From the NCBI GenBank assembly GCA_003280605.1, contig QCEM01000019.1, forward strand, positions 1 through 38,674: 38,674 bases of DNA. The letters run 5' to 3'. The stretch's first letter is position 1, and each line of letters opens with the position of its first letter. The position numbers and the translations under genes were made by a program. Below, piece after piece: positions 8,002 through 16,337 of this stretch. The notes under the pieces are model-generated. The model saw only the letters and a program-made list of their open reading frames with translations, did not search any database and was not told the DNA's origin. Source of the DNA: SAR116 cluster bacterium AG-355-O21. Its GTDB lineage: Bacteria > Pseudomonadota > Alphaproteobacteria > Thalassobaculales > Thalassobaculaceae.

Positions 8002-8847
8002 TTAACGAAAAAGGCCGAGCAAGCTTTGTGGTGCTTGGTTGATGATACCAAGGGTTTGAACCGACAGTTGCTGCTGAACTTGCAACGCAGTCATACGGGC
8101 TGATTCGCGGGCCATATCAGCATCGACGATGTTACCCAACCCTTCTTCAGTAGCTGCGCTGATATCTTCCAAAAAGTCAGTTTGCAATTCCAACGCCCGA
8201 ATATCGGAACCGAGATCGTTTAGCGCCGTATTGACCGCAGTCTCGAGAACATCGAAAGCACCCGTCGTTGCAACCAGCAAAGCTTGGACATCTGAGGCAG
8301 CACCGTCAGAGAACGCATTGAAGATGGCTGATTCCAGAGTTTCTATATCTCCCTGAAGATTATGAGCGCTTAGAGTCAACGTATCGTTCGCCAAGTTCGA
8401 AATCGTTGCAATGGCACTCCCGCCAGTCTCAATAATATTGGTGTCATTAAATGATGCGTTTGAGACAAAATTCTTGGCTTGATCAACTAAGGCGTCGAGA
8501 TCAGTTTCCAAAAGGGATCGCTGAGTTGCTGTGATCCCATCATTGCTGAGCTCTGTCATTTTTGCCCGTATATCACCAAGTAAATTTGACACCCCGGTGG
8601 CACCCGCCAGGGCCACTTTGCCGACGCCTTTGGTATTATTGAGCCCTTGTGAGACAGCGCCTAACGCTTTGATCTCAGCACGGACCCCTTGCGCCACAGC
8701 AAAGTTAGATGAATCATCTAATGCACTGGCAACCCGTAACCCCGTTGAAACGCGGTTTTGCGTTGTTTGCATCGCTTGGTTAATGTTGGTCATATTCCGC
8801 AAGGCGACAAAAGCACTTGCATTGGTAACGATCGAATTCACGGCCAT
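8002..8847 (-). CDS. fliC: flagellin
   Basis: A 281-residue flagellin, the filament subunit exported by the flagellar type III system. The conserved N-terminal D0/D1 helix (NRVSTGLRVASALDDSSNFA near residues 31-50) and C-terminal D1/D0 (ADMARESARMTALQVQQQL, ending in LLGLFR) are both intact. The central variable domain is short, as in many alphaproteobacterial flagellins. The start is set by a perfect AGGAGG at 8853-8858. The gene has its own sigma-70-like promoter, a structured leader of about 120 nt and a strong terminator. flbT and flaF lie downstream. Only one flagellin is seen here; additional paralogues elsewhere are possible. Confidence 0.96.
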   Translation of the reverse strand: MAVNSIVTNASAFVALRNMTNINQAMQTTQNRVSTGLRVASALDDSSNFAVAQGVRAEIKALGAVSQGLNNTKGVGKVALAGATGVSNLLGDIRAKMTELSNDGITATQRSLLETDLDALVDQAKNFVSNASFNDTNIIETGGSAIATISNLANDTLTLSAHNLQGDIETLESAIFNAFSDGAASDVQALLVATTGAFDVLETAVNTALNDLGSDIRALELQTDFLEDISAATEEGLGNIVDADMARESARMTALQVQQQLSVQTLGIINQAPQSLLGLFR

Positions 8848-8969
8848 TTTGGCCTCCTCTTTCTAAGGAACTAGGCTTTTTGCCTAACAAATCTGAGACC
8901 TGCAGCCTCAGCACTACCGTATCAAGACGTTCGGAACTTCATTTTTGAAGCAACCACGTTCGCCTCTTG
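8848..8969 (-). promoter_or_regulatory. flagellin mRNA 5' leader with hairpins
   Basis: This is the inferred untranslated leader between the predicted start point near 8969 and the flagellin ATG. It contains AGGAGG (8853-8858), a TAGGC/GCCTA hairpin with a five-base loop (8872-8886; the loop is all A in the RNA) and a CTGAG/CTCAG hairpin (8893-8911). FlbT is known in Caulobacter to act on the flagellin leader, and the flbT gene is next door, so this leader is a good candidate target. That link is inference. Confidence 0.55.
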
Positions 8970-8975
8970 ATGTTG

Positions 8976-9004
8976 GTTTTAAACATTACAAAAACCCTTG
9001 TCAA
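8976..9004 (-). promoter_or_regulatory. sigma-70-like promoter of flagellin with upstream A/T tract
   Basis: On the minus strand a perfect -35 TTGACA (9004-8999) is separated by 17 bp from TAAAAC (8981-8976). Directly upstream (about 9005-9065) is a run of A and T bases resembling an UP element. No sigma-54 motif with correct spacing was found on this strand. Confidence 0.6.
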
Positions 9005-9185
9005 CATTTTTATAAAAATTTTTTCTTTTTTTTAGAAAATCTAGGGCAAATTAATTTTAAATTGATTTTACTGGGAACTGAACAACATGGAAAAATCTGC
9101 CGGTAAAGCGCCTTTTGCTCCCGGCAATTGATTCCGCTTTGATTATTTGTCGTTCTTTTTCAACGCTCAACGCATTCACATTTAT

Positions 9186-9201
9186 TGGCATCAGTATTGC
9201 A
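9186..9201 (+). promoter_or_regulatory. sigma-54 promoter of the fliK-flgD-flgE genes
   Basis: TGGCA (9186-9190), six further bases and TTGCA (9197-9201) match the -24/-12 consensus with exact spacing; the invariant GG and GC are present. The predicted start is near 9211, 24 bp before the fliK ATG. The sigma-54 activator FlbD is encoded in the same window. Confidence 0.8.
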
Positions 9202-9234
9202 AGTTACCTGCCATAACAATTGCAAGGACCGATT

Positions 9235-11292
9235 ATGGACGTTGATTTGACACAGATCGTCACTGCGACAAGCAAGCGGATGCCGGCCGGCCGGGCGCAG
9301 AGCATGGCCGCTTCGCAAACGATGTTGGACGCATTCGCAAAAAACCTGACGAGCACTCAGGACCGTCAGCAAGACAACGAGTCATTCATTGACCGCGGCA
9401 CTGACAACCGCAGCTCAGATCGCCATCTTAGTGATCGCGATGTCGACAGCCGGCACCATGACGACCGCGACAATAACGGCCAGGATCACCGCAGCCGTGA
9501 CCGTGATGACCGCGATATCGACAGCAACGAGCACGGCAGTCGCACCGACGACAATCCGGGCGCTGAAGATAACGGCCCTGAAAATCATGCCGACGCTGCG
9601 GATAAAACGGCGTCAAATATGGCCACTGATCGGACCGCCGCTCATGACGCGGCTGGCCTTGATGCCGGCGAAAACGGTTTAGCCATGGCCGTGACCCAGG
9701 GGCACGCAGGCGACCCAGGCACAATCGAGGCCGAAAGCACATTGGCCACGACCACTGCAACCGCCGGCGCGGTCTTGAACCTTGCCCCCGATAGCCTGTC
9801 CCAGGCGATCGACACCGGCACGCAAACCAGCATCGCCAATGCCGGCAGCACCGACGGCACGGCGATGCTGTCAGCTGGTATCAGCGCCGCCGAAAACCTG
9901 CGCGATCCGTCGATGGCCGCAGCCGGTCATGGGAAGAGCAGCAATTTACCTGCTTCCGGATTGCAGGCAGAGCAATCCAATCAACGACCGGCGGCAGCAG
10001 CAGGGCTGACACCGGGGCTGACCCAAGATTTGCGAGCAAACCAAGCACCCGTAAATCCGAACCACATGGCCCGGCAACTGACCGGTAATGCCAACGGCAG
10101 CCCCTTACAAACCAGCTTTCAATCACTGAGCGGTGATCGAAACCGCACACAACAGGCGACCACAAATCAGCCCATCGCTGTGCAGACACAGCCAAGTGAT
10201 GCAGCCGTCAAGCCGGCGTTGACCAGCCTGCAGCAATCACTCAGCCAAAACAGCAGCCATCCGCAGACCAGCGTGCAAATGCTGACCCCGGAGCAGACTG
10301 CAGGTAAGCAACTGCCGGCAATGACTGAGCTGCAGATAACAGGCACCGAGCGTCTTCAAACCGCGGCGGCGGCGGTAACAAGCAGCCAGAACCCAAGTCA
10401 TCCACAAACCAGCCTGCACATGTTGGCCGTGGAACAGAGTGCACTTAAGCAAGGCACTGCTAGCGCCCAGCCGGTGTCAACACCATCGCCGACGCCGAGC
10501 GCGCTCAACCCGAACAGCACGGCGGCACAACTCAGCGCTGGCCAGGACACCCAATCAAGTACCCAGATGCTGGCAACGGCTCAGAACACGACCAAGCAGG
10601 TCAATGCCGTATCAATCGGCTCAACCGCTGAATTGACCGCAGCAACCGCCCATGTTCGGCGTGCAAGTGCCGGTAATCCGGCGACCACGAGCGCTGCTGC
10701 CCCTCGAGCAGCTGACGTGGCCAGTACCGGCAATGGTGCCGGCAGTGGTGCCGGCAGTGCCGCGGCGGCAGCCCCGGCAGCCAGCATGTCGCAATCAGCG
10801 TCGCTAACGTCAACGCCAATCAGCAGTTTACTGAAAACAGCCCAAACCCAGGCCCCGCAGGTCATCAAACAAGTCACTGTGGAAATCGCCGGCGGCGTGA
10901 AGAAAGGCGACACGGATATCAAGATCCAATTGCGCCCTGATCAGTTGGGCAAGGTTAACGTACAGCTCGAAATTGCCAAAGATGGCGCTGTTAAAGCACT
11001 GGTTTTGGTCGATAAAGCAGAAACCTTAGAACTTTTACAGCGCGATTCACGGGGGTTGGAACGGAGTTTGCAAGACGCTGGTTTGAAGACCGGTAACGGC
11101 AGCTTGACCTTCGCCCTGAATGACCAAGGCCAGTCGGGTAGCGGACAATCTAGCCAAGGCCAAAACGACGGCGGCAAACCCCATCACGGAACCGCCAATA
11201 CTGAAACCACGGCCGCGACGGTCGAGACACACGAAGATCAAGTCGAACAACCAACCATTGGTGCCGACGGCATGATCAACATGGTGGCTTAA
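9235..11292 (+). CDS. fliK: flagellar hook-length control protein FliK
   Basis: A 685-residue protein, long for FliK. FliK is secreted during hook assembly, measures hook length and switches export specificity. The conserved C-terminal hook-length domain is at about residues 542-630, with IKIQLRPDQLGKVNVQLEI and SLQDAGLKTGNGSLTF. The rest is low-complexity, rich in Ala, Ser, Thr, Gln and Asn. Residues 43-120 form a striking Asp/Arg/His/Asn-rich tract. Three imperfect repeats (SSHPQTSVQM and relatives) occur near residues 340, 388 and 440. The ATG at 9235 is chosen over a TTG at 9220 because AAGGA lies 8 bases upstream. flgD follows 11 bp later. Identification rests on the C-terminal domain and gene order. 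Confidence 0.9.
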   Translation: MDVDLTQIVTATSKRMPAGRAQSMAASQTMLDAFAKNLTSTQDRQQDNESFIDRGTDNRSSDRHLSDRDVDSRHHDDRDNNGQDHRSRDRDDRDIDSNEHGSRTDDNPGAEDNGPENHADAADKTASNMATDRTAAHDAAGLDAGENGLAMAVTQGHAGDPGTIEAESTLATTTATAGAVLNLAPDSLSQAIDTGTQTSIANAGSTDGTAMLSAGISAAENLRDPSMAAAGHGKSSNLPASGLQAEQSNQRPAAAAGLTPGLTQDLRANQAPVNPNHMARQLTGNANGSPLQTSFQSLSGDRNRTQQATTNQPIAVQTQPSDAAVKPALTSLQQSLSQNSSHPQTSVQMLTPEQTAGKQLPAMTELQITGTERLQTAAAAVTSSQNPSHPQTSLHMLAVEQSALKQGTASAQPVSTPSPTPSALNPNSTAAQLSAGQDTQSSTQMLATAQNTTKQVNAVSIGSTAELTAATAHVRRASAGNPATTSAAAPRAADVASTGNGAGSGAGSAAAAAPAASMSQSASLTSTPISSLLKTAQTQAPQVIKQVTVEIAGGVKKGDTDIKIQLRPDQLGKVNVQLEIAKDGAVKALVLVDKAETLELLQRDSRGLERSLQDAGLKTGNGSLTFALNDQGQSGSGQSSQGQNDGGKPHHGTANTETTAATVETHEDQVEQPTIGADGMINMVA

Positions 11293-11303
11293 GGGGAATT
11301 GAT

Positions 11304-11978
11304 ATGACAATGGACATCGCCTCAATGATGAAGCCAGACAATTCTGGCTCTGACAGCGCCTCGTCGGCCAAGCGCCTCGCCGAGGACATGGATACTTTCC
11401 TGACCTTGTTGACAACGCAGCTGCAAAATCAGGACCCGACCAATCCAATGGACAGCAAGGAAATGACCAACCAGCTGGTCCAATTCAGCCAGGTTGAGCA
11501 GCAAATTGCACAAAACCAAAATTTGGAGAAATTGGTGAGTTTGCAGGGTCAGAACGCCACCGCCAGTGCGGTCAGCTATATCGGCCGCATGGTGCAAGCA
11601 CCGGGTAATACGACGGTCTTCGAAAATGGCAGCGCCAAGTTCGGCTACGAGCTGCCACAAAGTGCCGAGACCGTGACATTGATGGTCCGCGATAAAAGCG
11701 GCGTGGCGGTTTTTGAGACCACAGGCAAAACCTCTACAGGTCGCCATGAATTCACTTGGGATGGTCTTGATAACGGCGGTAACCCGCGGGTTGATGGGGA
11801 ATATAGCCTACTGGTCACGGCAACCGCTGCCGACGGCACGCCGATTGAGGCAGCTGTTGATGCCACCGGCAAAGTAACAGGCGTCGAATCCGATCTGAAT
11901 GGCCCAAAACTCATGATGGGCACCATCGCGGTCGAGATCGACAAAGTTTCAAAAATACTTGCAGCAAACGCTGCCTAA
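11304..11978 (+). CDS. flgD: flagellar hook assembly scaffold protein FlgD
   Basis: A 224-residue FlgD, the cap that guides hook subunit assembly and is removed when the hook is complete. The N-terminal signature is clear: FLTLLTTQLQNQDPTNPMDS followed by EMTNQLVQFSQVEQQ. The C-terminal part contains the Ig-like/FLG region (GRHEFTWDGLDNGG, VDGEYSLLV). AAGGGGA precedes the ATG. It lies between fliK and flgE, the usual arrangement, and is probably driven by the sigma-54 promoter at 9186. Confidence 0.96.
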   Translation: MTMDIASMMKPDNSGSDSASSAKRLAEDMDTFLTLLTTQLQNQDPTNPMDSKEMTNQLVQFSQVEQQIAQNQNLEKLVSLQGQNATASAVSYIGRMVQAPGNTTVFENGSAKFGYELPQSAETVTLMVRDKSGVAVFETTGKTSTGRHEFTWDGLDNGGNPRVDGEYSLLVTATAADGTPIEAAVDATGKVTGVESDLNGPKLMMGTIAVEIDKVSKILAANAA

Positions 11979-12044
11979 ACGAATTCGGGATAATCCCCGC
12001 ACTTAACAAACCGCCAACGTTGTTGGCAAAAACTGGAGGATCAA

Positions 12045-13547
12045 ATGAGTATTTATGGTGGTATGTTCTCAGGCGTGTCGGCACTGAACGCACAAGCAAC
12101 AGCTTTCGGGATCTTGTCCGATAACATCACAAACGTGAACACGGTTGGTTACAAAGGCTCGACAGCGAAATTTGGCACCTTGGTTTCCTCAAGCGGTGAT
12201 ACCGATACTTATCAGCCAGGTGGTGTAGTTTCCAAACCATTCACCAATCCGGAAAAACAGGGCTTGATGCAAAGCACAGGTTCAGCGACCGATTTGGCTA
12301 TCCTTGGTAGCGGTTTCTTTGTCGTCAACAGCAGCGCTAAACCAACGGGTGAGACACCTTTTGCTCTGACGCGTGCTGGCTCATTTGTGCCTGATAGTAA
12401 CGGCGATTTGCGCAACACTGCCGGTTATTATTTGCAGGGTTACGCACTCGACGCCGACGGCGGCCTCGCCAACGAGGACATCAAGGGCCTGACGGCCAGT
12501 TTGACAACCGTCAGCCTTGGTGGTTTGGCCTCCCAGGCACAGGCAACAACAAGCCTCGATATCGCCGCCAACTTGCCGGCGACGGCGGAAACAGGCTCTC
12601 AGTTATCAACCAATGTGGCCATTTATGACCGTCTCGGTGTTGAGCACCGCATGGCCGTCAATTGGACTAAGGGCGAAAACTTGAATGAATGGTCGGCGAC
12701 CTTTGATCTGACACCCAATGCGGTTCTCTCAAATGCAGACTGGGCAGACGTCGACGTGAACGGCAATTTTAATACGGTTTTTGGTGGTTTTGCAAACGGT
12801 GTCGCCGACGGTGATTTAACGGGCTGGGACGTGACCACGGGGTCATTTCGGAATATTTTGGGCGAGGGTGTTACCGTCACCTTTACCGACAGTGGCGCGC
12901 TTGCATCCGTGCAAGGCAGCACCGATGCTGTTCTTCAAGGTGACCCAATCATCGGCGTTGGCGATGAAGGCGAACTGACCTTTAACTTTCCCGGATTTGG
13001 GGCCGATGCGGCCGTCTTTGATTTGCAAACTGTTGACGAAAATGGCGATCCCATTGCCGACCTTTTCCAAACAGGTGCAGGTCTCTCAGCTATCAAAATG
13101 AACTTTGGTCGCATCAACGAAACCAATGGATTGTCGCAAATTGCCGACGGCTACAACGTTTCGAAAATCAACCAGAATGGTTCTGGACCATCCTCACGTG
13201 CTGGCGTGCAGATTACCGATGGCGGTATCGTCACAGCAATTTTTGCGAATGGTGAATCAAAAGCCATTTATAAGCTGGCGATTGGCTCCGTGCCCTCACC
13301 AACCGAACTTGGCGTGCTCAACGGAAACGCCTATCTAGTTAGCTCCGCGTCAGGTGACCTTGTGTTGAACCAGTCCGGCGAAGGCGGTCTTGGCACCGTC
13401 CAAGCGGGCGCTTTGGAAAGTTCAACTATTGATATCTCAGAAGAATTTACCGATCTGATCATTACCCAGCGTGCCTATTCCGCAGCAACCAAGATTTTGA
13501 CCACGGGTGATGAAATGCTTGATGAAATCATCCGCGTTAAACGCTAA
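12045..13547 (+). CDS. flgE: flagellar hook protein FlgE
   Basis: A 500-residue FlgE, the subunit of the flagellar hook. The N-terminal rod/hook motif (SGVSALNAQATAFGILSDNI, then NVNTVGYKGS) and the C-terminal segment (GALESSTIDISEEFTDLIIT, ending in GDEMLDEIIRVKR) are both present and mark an axial protein. GGAGG lies 6 bases before the ATG. The 66 bp after flgD hold no clear separate promoter, so it is probably the third gene of fliK-flgD-flgE. A strong terminator follows 19 bp after its stop. Confidence 0.96.
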   Translation: MSIYGGMFSGVSALNAQATAFGILSDNITNVNTVGYKGSTAKFGTLVSSSGDTDTYQPGGVVSKPFTNPEKQGLMQSTGSATDLAILGSGFFVVNSSAKPTGETPFALTRAGSFVPDSNGDLRNTAGYYLQGYALDADGGLANEDIKGLTASLTTVSLGGLASQAQATTSLDIAANLPATAETGSQLSTNVAIYDRLGVEHRMAVNWTKGENLNEWSATFDLTPNAVLSNADWADVDVNGNFNTVFGGFANGVADGDLTGWDVTTGSFRNILGEGVTVTFTDSGALASVQGSTDAVLQGDPIIGVGDEGELTFNFPGFGADAAVFDLQTVDENGDPIADLFQTGAGLSAIKMNFGRINETNGLSQIADGYNVSKINQNGSGPSSRAGVQITDGGIVTAIFANGESKAIYKLAIGSVPSPTELGVLNGNAYLVSSASGDLVLNQSGEGGLGTVQAGALESSTIDISEEFTDLIITQRAYSAATKILTTGDEMLDEIIRVKR

Positions 13548-13566
13548 CGTAAAACGACATTTAAAC

Positions 13567-13599
13567 GGGCCCCAGGCAGATGGTTTGGGGCCCTTTTTT
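13567..13599 (+). terminator. Rho-independent terminator after flgE
   Basis: GGGCCCCA (13567-13574) pairs perfectly with TGGGGCCC (13586-13593), followed by six T. This ends the fliK-flgD-flgE transcript. Confidence 0.93.
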
Positions 13600-13867
13600 C
13601 GCCCTTAAACGGCCTTCTGCGCGGCCCAAAATTACCAGTCGGCGGATGCCGCCTGAAAGCCGACAGGCGCGGCTTTGAGTGCTGCCTCGGCAAATGCTCC
13701 GGGGGATATAATCGCTTGTTATCTTTTATCTAATTAATATACACTATATAAGAGTCGGAATATTCTACATCTCAGTGTCTTAGGGCGCTATATTTGCCCG
13801 ATTGCTGAAATCATGAATGCGCAGTGAAGCTGTGTCGGCATGACAAGTAAGATGGAGTGACCAGTCG
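13600..13867 (+). promoter_or_regulatory. fliF operon upstream region
   Basis: There is no gene here. It holds an AAAGCCG/CGGCTTT hairpin (13656-13676), overlapping GTCGGC/GCCGAC arms just upstream, and an A/T-rich block at about 13705-13765. In the block, TTGTTA (13716-13721) and TATACA (13738-13743) with a 16-bp spacer form a possible sigma-70-like promoter. A TATAAT at 13707-13712 lacks a matching -35. No sigma-54 site with correct spacing was seen. GGAG near 13854 may serve as the fliF ribosome site. Confidence 0.45.
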
Positions 13868-15532
13868 ATGCATCCGGTAATTGAACTCTTCCGTAAACTT
13901 GGTCCCGTTCGGGTTGCGGCCTTGGTTGGCACAGGGTTCGCGATCATTGGGTTTTTCATCTTTCTGGCGACTCGCATGTCCGGCGGCGGAATGGCGTTGC
14001 TGTACTCTGACCTCGACCCAAGCGATAGCGGCTCGATTATTAAAGAGCTTGATAAAAAGAATATCCCGTATCAAATCAAGGCTGGCGGCAGTCAAATTTT
14101 AGTCGCCTCTGAGGAAGTCTTGAACCTGCGCATGTCACTTGCGTCCAGCGGACTGCCTGGCGGCGGCTCCATGGGTTATGAATTATTCGATAAATCACAA
14201 GGTCTGGGCACCACAAACTTTGTGCAGAATATTAACCTGGTTCGTGCCTTAGAGGGCGAACTATCGCGCACCATCAGCTCGATTCGAGGGGTGAAAGGCG
14301 CGCGCGTGCATTTGGTTTTGCCGCGCCGGGAGCTTTTCAGTCGAGAAAAGCAGAAGCCAAGCGCTTCGGTTGTTCTTCAGTTGGTTGGCTCTAACCGCCT
14401 GGACCGTGAGCAAGTTTCAGCGGTTCAGCATTTGGTGGCGGCGGCAATCCCAGATCTTGACCCGGGCAGCATCGCGATTCTTGATAATCGCGGCAAATTA
14501 CTGGCCCGTGGCCTGGGCGAAGATGAGACATCATCGGCCGCCTTGCAAACATCAAACGAGATGCGTCTGACTTACGAGAATAAGATGCAACGCTCGATCG
14601 AATTGCTGGTTCAACAGGTCGTTGGCTTAGACAAAGTTCGCGCCGAAGTCTCAGCAAAAATCAATTACGACAAGATCACCGAAAGCGCCGAACGCTACGA
14701 CCCTGAAGGCCAGGTGACACGCTCAACCAATACCATCAGTGAAAATGAAGAAAGCTCGCAACCGGCGGATAATCAGGCTGTCTCTGTGCAGAACGAGTTG
14801 CCCGACGATCAGCAAGCTGCCGCCGCTGCCCCGGCCAACAATGACAGCCGCCGAAACCGCAGCGAAGAAGTTGTCAATTTTGAGGTATCAAGGACGGTCA
14901 CAAACACGGTCAAGGAAACAGGCGAGATTGAGCGGCTATCGGTAGCCGTGCTGGTTGACGGCAATTATACCGAGCAGCAAGACGCACCGGCAAAGTACGA
15001 ACCACGCAGCGCCGAACAGCTTGAGCAAATCGAAACCTTGGTGAAATCGGCCATTGGTTACGATGCCAATCGCGGCGATACGGTTGAAATCGTGAACATG
15101 CAATTCGCCAACATTAAGCCAATGGACATAGATGATGGGGGATCATTCCTAGGCCTGACCAAACAGGACATCATGCCGCTGGTTGAAATCATCGTTCTGG
15201 CGCTTGTTGGGGCGTTGTTGGTGCTGTTTGTGGTCCGGCCGATCCTCACCCGGCTTTTCGACGTGATGCCGAAGTCAGAGGGCAGTGCCGCCACCATTGG
15301 CCAGGACGCCGCCGCCTTGCAACAACTGTCCGGCCCTGATGCGATCGCCGCCGAACGCCTGCAAGAACGGGCCAGGAACCCCAGCCTGCTTGATCAAATG
15401 ATTGACGTTAACGCGGTCGAAGATCAGATGCGAACCTCATCTGTGCAACAGGTCAGCGAGATCGTTAACTCACATCCTGAAGAGGCCGTCGCCATTGTTC
15501 GTAACTGGATCTATCAGGACCAACCGCGATGA
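13868..15532 (+). CDS. fliF: flagellar MS-ring protein FliF
   Basis: A 554-residue FliF, the membrane ring on which the rotor and export gate assemble. One transmembrane segment is at about residues 17-35 and a second at about 436-458. The periplasmic part between them shows YscJ-type ring-building features (LYSDLDPSDSG, ALEGELSRTISSIRGVKGAR, VHLVLPRRELFS). The C terminus (RTSSVQQVSEIVNSHPEEAV) is the tail that normally binds FliG, yet the next gene here is fliH, not fliG. It is the first gene of the run fliF-fliH-fliN-motA-flbD-flhA-flhF-flhG. The GGAG site is a little far from the ATG, so the start is likely but not certain. Confidence 0.96.
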   Translation: MHPVIELFRKLGPVRVAALVGTGFAIIGFFIFLATRMSGGGMALLYSDLDPSDSGSIIKELDKKNIPYQIKAGGSQILVASEEVLNLRMSLASSGLPGGGSMGYELFDKSQGLGTTNFVQNINLVRALEGELSRTISSIRGVKGARVHLVLPRRELFSREKQKPSASVVLQLVGSNRLDREQVSAVQHLVAAAIPDLDPGSIAILDNRGKLLARGLGEDETSSAALQTSNEMRLTYENKMQRSIELLVQQVVGLDKVRAEVSAKINYDKITESAERYDPEGQVTRSTNTISENEESSQPADNQAVSVQNELPDDQQAAAAAPANNDSRRNRSEEVVNFEVSRTVTNTVKETGEIERLSVAVLVDGNYTEQQDAPAKYEPRSAEQLEQIETLVKSAIGYDANRGDTVEIVNMQFANIKPMDIDDGGSFLGLTKQDIMPLVEIIVLALVGALLVLFVVRPILTRLFDVMPKSEGSAATIGQDAAALQQLSGPDAIAAERLQERARNPSLLDQMIDVNAVEDQMRTSSVQQVSEIVNSHPEEAVAIVRNWIYQDQPR

Positions 15533-15578
15533 ACTTGGACGCTAACAGCAACCATCGACAGTCAGCCAGGAGTGCGCC

Positions 15579-16322
15579 GTGAGAGGGCGGAAGTTTTTAT
15601 TTGATAATAACTTCGACGATAAAGTCGCCGACCACCTGAAAAAGGCATCTGCCGAGGGCGGCAATCAAGCGGCCGAGGAGGTTGTCGAGGCACCGCCGAC
15701 CTTCTCTGCTGAGGAGCTGGAAAACGCCCGCAGCAGTGCCTATCAGCAAGGCCGCCAAGACGGTATGGCAGATGCCCTCAACGGGATCGAAAAACAAATT
15801 AGTCTAAGCTTGGATAATATCCTTAATCGCTTGCCGGCGGTGTTTGACGAACAAAAACAATACGCTCAGTCGTTACAGGACGATGCCTTAAAACTTTGCC
15901 AAGCCATCATGCATAAACTGGCCCCGGCACTTATCCAGTCGCGCGAAGCGGTGGAGGTGGAATATGTGGTCCGCGAGGCGTTTGGATTTTTGACCAATCA
16001 GCCAAAAGTCATCATCCGCGTTCCCGAAGCGGTTGAACCGCATCTGCGCGACAAAACCGATTTGATGGCAAGCCGGGTCGGTTATGAGGGCGAGGTCATG
16101 CTTGTGGGTGACCCCGAACTCGATACCACGGACTGCCGTATTTCGTGGTTCGCCGGCGCCGTTGAAAGCTCCCGCGCCGACACCTGGGCAGATATTGACG
16201 CGATTGTTAACCGTGCCCTTAGCAACGACATGCCGCCGGCCGACACCACAACAGACGTACCTGAACATGCGGTGGAAACACCGCAACCAAATGACACAGA
16301 GGCCACCTCAGACCTCTCCTAA
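15579..16322 (+). CDS. fliH: flagellar export ATPase regulator FliH (FlbE-like)
   Basis: A 247-residue protein in the place of fliH/flbE. FliH binds the ATPase FliI and docks it to the rotor protein FliN. It begins with MRGRKFLFDNNFD, a common start of alphaproteobacterial FliH. It has an AYQQGRQDGMADALN helix near residues 53-70 and a C-terminal half of FliH/V-ATPase E type (QAIMHKLAPALIQSREAVEV). The start codon is GTG at 15579, with AGGAG 7 bases upstream. The last 35 residues are a Thr/Pro/Glu-rich tail. It lies 46 bp after fliF and directly before fliN. Confidence 0.88.
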   Translation: MRGRKFLFDNNFDDKVADHLKKASAEGGNQAAEEVVEAPPTFSAEELENARSSAYQQGRQDGMADALNGIEKQISLSLDNILNRLPAVFDEQKQYAQSLQDDALKLCQAIMHKLAPALIQSREAVEVEYVVREAFGFLTNQPKVIIRVPEAVEPHLRDKTDLMASRVGYEGEVMLVGDPELDTTDCRISWFAGAVESSRADTWADIDAIVNRALSNDMPPADTTTDVPEHAVETPQPNDTEATSDLS

Positions 16323-16337
16323 CCGAAGGTGATGACT

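Noticed and set aside
8955-8969. A minus-strand sigma-54-like GGC ... TTGC pair upstream of flagellin
   Set aside because: The spacing is one base too long (8 instead of 7 between GGC and TTGC). The sigma-70-like elements nearby fit better.
9389-9682. Open frames overlapping the repetitive part of fliK on both strands
   Set aside because: They arise from the GC-rich repeated codons of fliK; their products are low-complexity and have no ribosome site.
13707-13712. Perfect TATAAT upstream of fliF
   Set aside because: No acceptable -35 element lies 16-18 bp upstream, so it is only mentioned within the upstream region.
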